DNA of 64,000 bases from Dryococelus australis. Lineage: Eukaryota; Arthropoda; Insecta; Phasmatodea; Phasmatidae. The translations under genes were made by a program, and so were the position numbers. Shown here one piece after another: positions 59,319 to 64,000 of this stretch. The stretch is taken from the NCBI GenBank assembly GCA_029891345.1, contig CM056993.1, positions 227,920,424-227,984,423 of the forward strand, read 5' to 3'. Under the pieces are notes generated by a model that did no database searches, was not told the origin of the DNA, and saw only the letters and a program-made list of their open reading frames with translations. Within the stretch, counting starts at the first letter, position 1; every line of letters starts with the position of its first letter.

Positions 59319-61168
59319 ATTGATCGATGTTAGCTATTTCTAGGAAATAGTATTTAAATTTAAGACACCCACGTTGTAAAATATTAACATTAGAATTATA
59401 ATATTCAGGAAGTTATTTTATGAAACCAAAAATATAATTTTTCTTTCACTTTTTCTACATGCCAATTTAAAAAAGTCTTTTTGTGGTTCTTGTTTCATCT
59501 TATTGACACCACAATATTTTGTAGCAGGTATTTTTCCTACATAATTTTGATTATCATGTTTATGAAAAAGTGTGGAAAATATCCTTTTTTAAGATCTTCT
59601 AAACCAAATGTTTTGGAAAATGATGCAAAACTTCCTTGCATAAAGTTTATGCTATCAATTATGTTGATAGCAAGACTCGAATTTCAAGTTGCATAATTTT
59701 TGAGCCTTGATATATTGTTCGAGGTTTTGTGCTGTTTCTATTGTAAAATATAATATCAATCGTAGCCTTTAGAGTTATGCACGATAAATATAGAACACCT
59801 GTTTTCATGATATATCATCCATTCACGAAATTCATCTTTTGTTTCAAAATGTCGTTAGTTACCATTAAAGTTATGAACAGCTTTAGAATTTGGTGTATTA
59901 AAACCACTATCTTGTGTTGCTTCGTAGTAAAAAAAGTAGTGTCTTTCAGTGTTAGAACAATGAAAATACCTCTCATTTTCATTTAAGCGACCATTGCAAG
60001 TACGTTTAAAATGTGTGCATAAACTGTCCCGTTGATGTTCCTTTGTATGTAACAATCATGTTCATCAGTTTTTAAAAAATCCTTACAATTCCTACATTCG
60101 GCATAATATTCGTGTTTTTTATTTCTCTAGGATATTGTGTTACAAATCTTGCACTTATTAGCCGTCTTACATACTTTATCGTGATTACAAAAACATTCCT
60201 GTCCGAAACAATATCTATTACATTTTTGGCAATATATTCTAATACGATTTTCACCTACCCAAACATTTTTGTGTTGTAGTTTTTTGCACAGAGTACTTTT
60301 TTTTTTTCTCGCACGCGTGTTGATATTTATTTTGGTATGGCTTGTCACAAATTTACAATAATAAACACTACCTAAAAATGCTTTCATTCTATTAATTACA
60401 TCGTAATGTTCATTGTGTAAATACAGTTTGTATAATTAATATGAAATGTGCATCTAAAAGAACTTTAATTTGAACATCGAAAAATTTTCTGTACCCATAA
60501 TATCTTCCAAACTGAAACCAATTGCATAACTTTCTTCCTTTTCTAATGTAAATAATTTCTTTATTCCTTAGTTAGCTATCCGAAATTATATTAGTTTCGT
60601 AGGGTAAAGCCATAATTATTGCTCTAGGTCCACATTAATCATCATTATTGTTAATTTCATTTTACATTGTTTTGCTCACATATATTAAGTTTAATTGACC
60701 TTTTGCACCATTACCACTGGGTATTTTCTAAACATCAATATCAAAAGAAGTTTCATTTATGTCTACATTTTCATTCGATGTAATTATTCTTTCAAGTTGT
60801 TTAAGTGAATTTTATGCATTTAAATTATTATTTCATGCAGCTGAAATTACATAATGAAAATTCAGATTATTTGCATCTATTCTCATTTGATCATCTTGTT
60901 TATAATCAATTTTTTTTACTGATTTCATTGTTGCATGAACCGCATTAATTTTTTCTATCGAATTGCCTTGTAAATTGTTTATGCGTATACTGTATTTTGT
61001 TTGCCAAATGTTGAATTTTTCAATTACATTACGGCTAATCTCACGAATTTCGAATAAATTTTTCTTTTCCACGAGCTCATTAAAAATGTTTTGTTTAAAA
61101 TAAAAAAATTTGTTATTTTTTGGTTTTACAAATATCTGATTAGATAAAGGGAATAAATCTTTTAACAC
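57540..61168 (-). pseudogene. Polinton B protein-primed DNA polymerase B
   Basis: Protein-primed family B polymerase that would replicate the element; about 1,200 codons, the usual size. Order from the N-terminus: open stretch 61,168-60,833; CGPRAIIMALPYETN (about 60,640-60,600); Cys-rich zinc region IRIYCQKCNRYCFGQECFCN (about 60,250-60,190); exonuclease-like FFYYEATQDSG (about 59,935, first Asp of Asp-x-Glu replaced by Tyr); HNSKGYD (about 59,780); YQCHGCFWQGCPGCY (about 59,035-58,990); palm motif A region RYIDICSFHTT (about 58,735); motif C YDTDSVVY intact (57,924-57,949); C-terminus ending DILPWGY at 57,542. A (TA)n tract (59,250-59,314) and many stops break it. Confidence 0.92.
59250..59314. 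repeat. (TA)n tract inside polymerase gene
   Basis: About 65 bp of pure AT alternation interrupts the polymerase coding sequence between its exonuclease and CHGC regions, an expansion after the gene lost constraint. Confidence 0.9.
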
Positions 61169-61779
61169 TTTTAAAATTTCTTTTTGTTATTTTATAACCT
61201 GAAAAGGGTAAGCGTGTAAAATTATTCCTAATTTTTTATTATCTTATATTTTTTATGATTATTTGAATTTGTAAATAATGCTTGAAATTAAATCTACTTT
61301 CCTTAAACATTACCAATTTTTATTTTTAATGCTTTCCTTATAGTTCCCAAATCATGCACTCTCATTGCACACAGATCTGTTATTGAGTTTTATGTAGTCA
61401 TATTTAATTGTTTGATTTATAAGAAAACTAATTTAATAAGACTACAAAAAAATAAACACTAAATTAAAAATATACAAAAATAAGAAATATAAATTATTAA
61501 AATCGAGCAAGAAATTGATAATTTATTAATTTATAAGAATTCAAATTTAATAAGAAATTAAAAAAATAAAGATAATAATTTTAGCTATATAATTTCTTGT
61601 TATGGACAATATTTGTCATTATAAATTTTTTACGTAATTTTGTATGTTTGTCCTTAGCATTTTTACTAAGAGAAAATAATTTTACTGATTTAACCTCACT
61701 GCACACTTAACATGTTTTTGTTGGGTAATTGTCATTTCGAATTTCATTTAGATTATCTAGTAGTAACATATAGCGTCTT

Positions 61780-62145
61780 TCAGTTTCTTTGTACTTTTTG
61801 AGGTAAGCACTTCAAATATATTTTTTTACGTTCGCACAACATTTTCTCACTAAAACACTTTTTACATTTTGCTGTGTGATTGTCAAAAGTCGCTTTATGG
61901 GGATAAAATATAGGTATTGATTTAGTCTCATTACATGATATGCACGTCTTAGTTGAATAATCACAATGTCGAAATTCATTTGTTCTGTGTAATTTAGTAT
62001 TTTTATGAATTTTGAGATTATGATCATCCACGTTCACATAGTACGTTCTGTTTTTTTTTTTATGCCTTACAACTTCTATCATATTCTCTATAACATTTTG
62101 TACAGGTACTAATATGCTTATCTTTTGTATATTTATGTGATGCAA
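61780..62145 (-). CDS. Zinc-ribbon-like Polinton B ORF
   Basis: A 121-codon open frame. After a basic N-terminal half (VVRHKKKNRTYYVNVDDHNL) it shows STKTCISCNETKSIPIF and HTAKCKKCFSEKMLCE, i.e. two Cys-x2-Cys pairs about 27 residues apart, a four-Cys zinc-ribbon pattern. It lies between the polymerase start and the right TIR on the polymerase strand. Its start may be later than the first Met. It could be a small DNA-binding regulator; the function is not known. Confidence 0.5.
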   Translation of the reverse strand: MHHINIQKISILVPVQNVIENMIEVVRHKKKNRTYYVNVDDHNLKIHKNTKLHRTNEFRHCDYSTKTCISCNETKSIPIFYPHKATFDNHTAKCKKCFSEKMLCERKKIYLKCLPQKVQRN

Positions 62146-62314
62146 AATTTTATATGTTTAATATTTCAACATATTTCGTTATTTTCCATTTCCGAGCATC
62201 AATTATATTTTTTAATTTATAATAAAATAAATTTTATGCAGCGAATTTTTTTATAATTTTAAATAACCATTTTTGTTTTTTTATTAAGTTTGTTTCATTT
62301 ACAAATAAACAAAT

Positions 62315-62568
62315 ATGGAATATCTGCTCAAAATATTATATAATTCCTTTGAATTCACTACACTACAAGATCTCGATAAAGATAAATGGATTACTGCTAC
62401 AGAATTTCAAATTTATGAATCAAAATTTGGTATAATAAAATTAATTGTATTTTAGATAGTAAGTATAAAATTTCATTAACAGAGTGCTATGTGAAAATAA
62501 TTGATAAAAATTCTTTGAAACTACTAAATGAGAAGGAAGTTTTTATAGAAAAAAGTGGCTTAAAATAA
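62315..62568 (+). pseudogene. Small ORF next to the right TIR
   Basis: ATG at 62,315: MEYLLKILYNSFEFTTLQDL, then ITATEFQIYESKFG. After a frameshift comes DSKYKISLTECYVKIIDKNS with a short Lys-rich end at 62,568. The alternation of beta-type segments around a Lys-Phe-Gly turn could be an OB-like fold (single-strand DNA binding), but this is speculation. One frameshift and an in-frame stop. Confidence 0.4.
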
Positions 62569-62670
62569 ATTAAAAATTGAAAATTTTTACATGATATAGA
62601 GTTCTCTTAAAATTATACGTACAATTTATATGAATATTTCATTTGATTTAATATTAGATTTACTTGAATT

Positions 62671-62755
62671 TAGCTTAAAATTAGCTGTTTTTTAAATTGA
62701 CGCAAATCCTGCACGACAATTTCTAAATAATTGAACATTTGTTTGTTTTTGGCAA
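62671..62755 (-). repeat. Polinton B right terminal inverted repeat
   Basis: The reverse complement of TAGCTTAAAATTAGCTG ... CAAATCCTGCACGAC ... TTTGTTTTTGGCAA pairs with 46,442-46,524. Identity is highest over CAAATCCTGCACGAC. The outer boundary may extend a few bases. Confidence 0.85.
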
Positions 62756-64000
62756 TTTTTTGGTCATTTTTAATGTTTTTTTGGTCTAAATTGGGTTTGT
62801 CCTCGATCTATACTACTATCTACTTGTGGGGCAGCACGCCGAGATTTGATAAAATGTGGGAGTATGTTTTTCAGCGTTTACTTTATTTATTTATTACTGC
62901 CGATACAAGAGAGGAGACGAACTGGTGAATGGTGGATTGTGCTAATATGCTTACGAAATGTTTGGGCAAGTAGATAAAGGTAGAATAGTGTTGTTGTAGT
63001 AGTTTGCCATAGTAGCAGACCTCGCAAGGTGTTTTGTTTTATTTATAATATTTGGCTTGGCACCATGCAAAGTTTAATCGAGTTACTTCCGTGTTTTGAG
63101 AGGCTGAATTTTGCAACCAGTCGTTTACTTAGCATCTGTCAGAGTCTGCGGACCCATCTACCCTTACCCCTGTTGCTTGGTAAATACAGCTGTTAACCAC
63201 TCACTTCTTCGTTTATTAAGTTTTAAGTATGCGTGCTTTTGGAAATATTTTACGATAGCATTCTTCAATTGAGTTAGTTTACACTAGTTATTTAATCGCC
63301 ATGCTTCCGACTTTAAACTTTTAGGGAATCTTTTAATTTGCGTACAGCGTTTGTTTTATGTACGACGTACGTTTGATATGATTTATTGACGCGCCTCCTA
63401 TCAGTTACAACCAGACACGCAGCGCGTTTTCACAAATGAATGTTTACAAAGCGTGCTTATTATACTGCTCCTGACCTCGGGTATTGGGTGTCTTTGCTAC
63501 ATTTGAAGAATTCTCAGAATTTTTTACTTCGTTTTCTCAGCGTTACTCGGGGTTCATTGAACATTATATGTGGTCAGGACGACTGATATGAAAGTGCGCC
63601 AGGGCCCCGAGCCAAGAGTTGATGTGTGGAGTTGGTGGAGAGCTTATGACAGGCGGAAGTTTGGGCGATTGTAGGGCATCGAGCGAAACACAACGATCGA
63701 GAGGAGCAACGAGTGGCGCTCGAAGTGACCAGAGGGAGGAAATAGCAGTGAATATTATGACTGCAGGCTGAATTATTTGACTGGGTACGTGAATGAGACA
63801 AATTACAAATAATGGCAACAGATAGACTGAATATATTTCAATGATAAGTATGAGTTAGTTGTCTATAACCAAACAGGTACATTCATAAGGCCGTCAAATA
63901 GAGTTGAAAAAGACATTAAATGTTGCACTCACTGAGAAATAGAAAGCGTAATAGTGGAAGTAGATATATTAATACTGTATATAACAGCTGTGAAATAAAT
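62756..64000. other. Right flank; possible Copia-like pol end
   Basis: At 62,931-62,973 one frame reads MVDCANMLTKCLGK, reminiscent of the end of Copia-type RNase H, followed by AGGTAGAATAG then TGTTGTTG, which could be a worn polypurine tract and LTR start. Nothing else supports an LTR element in the window. Overlapping open frames at 63,564-63,818 are motif-free. Confidence 0.25.

Larger units (their letters stand above)
46442..62755. mobile_element. Maverick/Polinton copy B, near full length
   Basis: About 16.3 kb, within the usual 15-20 kb of the class. It is bounded by inverted repeats at 46,442-46,524 and 62,671-62,755. It contains remnants of the defining set: protein-primed DNA polymerase B, retrovirus-like integrase, adenovirus-type protease, packaging ATPase, major-capsid-like and penton-like genes, plus PLA2-like, fibre-like, BRO-like and zinc-binding ORFs. 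All genes are broken. A 6-bp target duplication was not found. Confidence 0.92.

Overview
This window looks like a transposon-rich, AT-rich intergenic stretch of an animal nuclear genome, most likely an arthropod and probably an insect. The evidence is two Tc1/mariner/IS630-type transposase relics of types common in insects, tRNA-derived SINEs, many TA- and 8-bp-duplicating short DNA transposons, long (GT)n and (TA)n microsatellites, and a Maverick/Polinton giant DNA transposon. I found no intact host gene, no rRNA or complete tRNA gene, and no bacterial-style operon. A finer identity (for example a stick insect or another polyneopteran) is only a guess from the SINE style.

Positions 1-39,470 are layered repeats. 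A TA-inserting MITE family (called M1 here; ends GGCTGTTCACGGTAAAGTGA) occurs about ten times in long (~420 bp), short (~230 bp) and deleted forms. A tRNA-derived SINE occurs at least eight times on both strands. Two further interspersed families (R2 and R3) recur three to five times. Single elements include a mariner-like transposon with intact ends (13,479-14,783), a 1.88 kb hAT-like element with an exact 8-bp duplication and ATCGATA-rich ends (15,175-17,056), a ~290-bp hAT-like MITE carrying a SINE (17,414-17,962), a degenerate Tc1 copy (~31,270-32,170) and a 3.03 kb element with terminal inverted repeats (34,167-37,200). Nesting gives a relative order of insertion.

Positions 40,200-62,755 hold the main feature: two related Maverick/Polinton copies. 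Copy A (40,205-43,365) is a fragment. It keeps capsid, phospholipase-A2-like, hydrophobic virion-type, protease and fibre-like genes, has lost about 1.3 kb between capsid and PLA2, and has a hAT-like MITE in its fibre gene. Copy B (about 46,442-62,755, 16.3 kb) is close to full length, with recognisable ~83-bp terminal inverted repeats. In map order it carries: small ORF(-), major-capsid-like(-), small ORF(-), virion-type ORF(+), PLA2-like(+), hydrophobic virion-type(+), adenovirus-type protease(+), 15-residue-repeat fibre-like(+), two small ORFs(+), retrovirus-like integrase with chromo-like C-terminus(+, split by a 1.49 kb insertion), BRO/antirepressor-like ORF(-), packaging ATPase(-), penton-like minor capsid(+), protein-primed family B DNA polymerase(-), zinc-ribbon ORF(-) and a small ORF(+). 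Together these are a replication module (polymerase), an integration module (integrase plus TIRs) and a virion module (capsids, ATPase, protease, PLA2, fibre). Every gene carries stops or frameshifts, so this is a fossil of a virus-like element.

The right end (62,756-64,000) is repeat-like sequence with a very weak hint of a Copia pol end. Coordinates of broken genes are approximate, and family names come from motifs read by eye.
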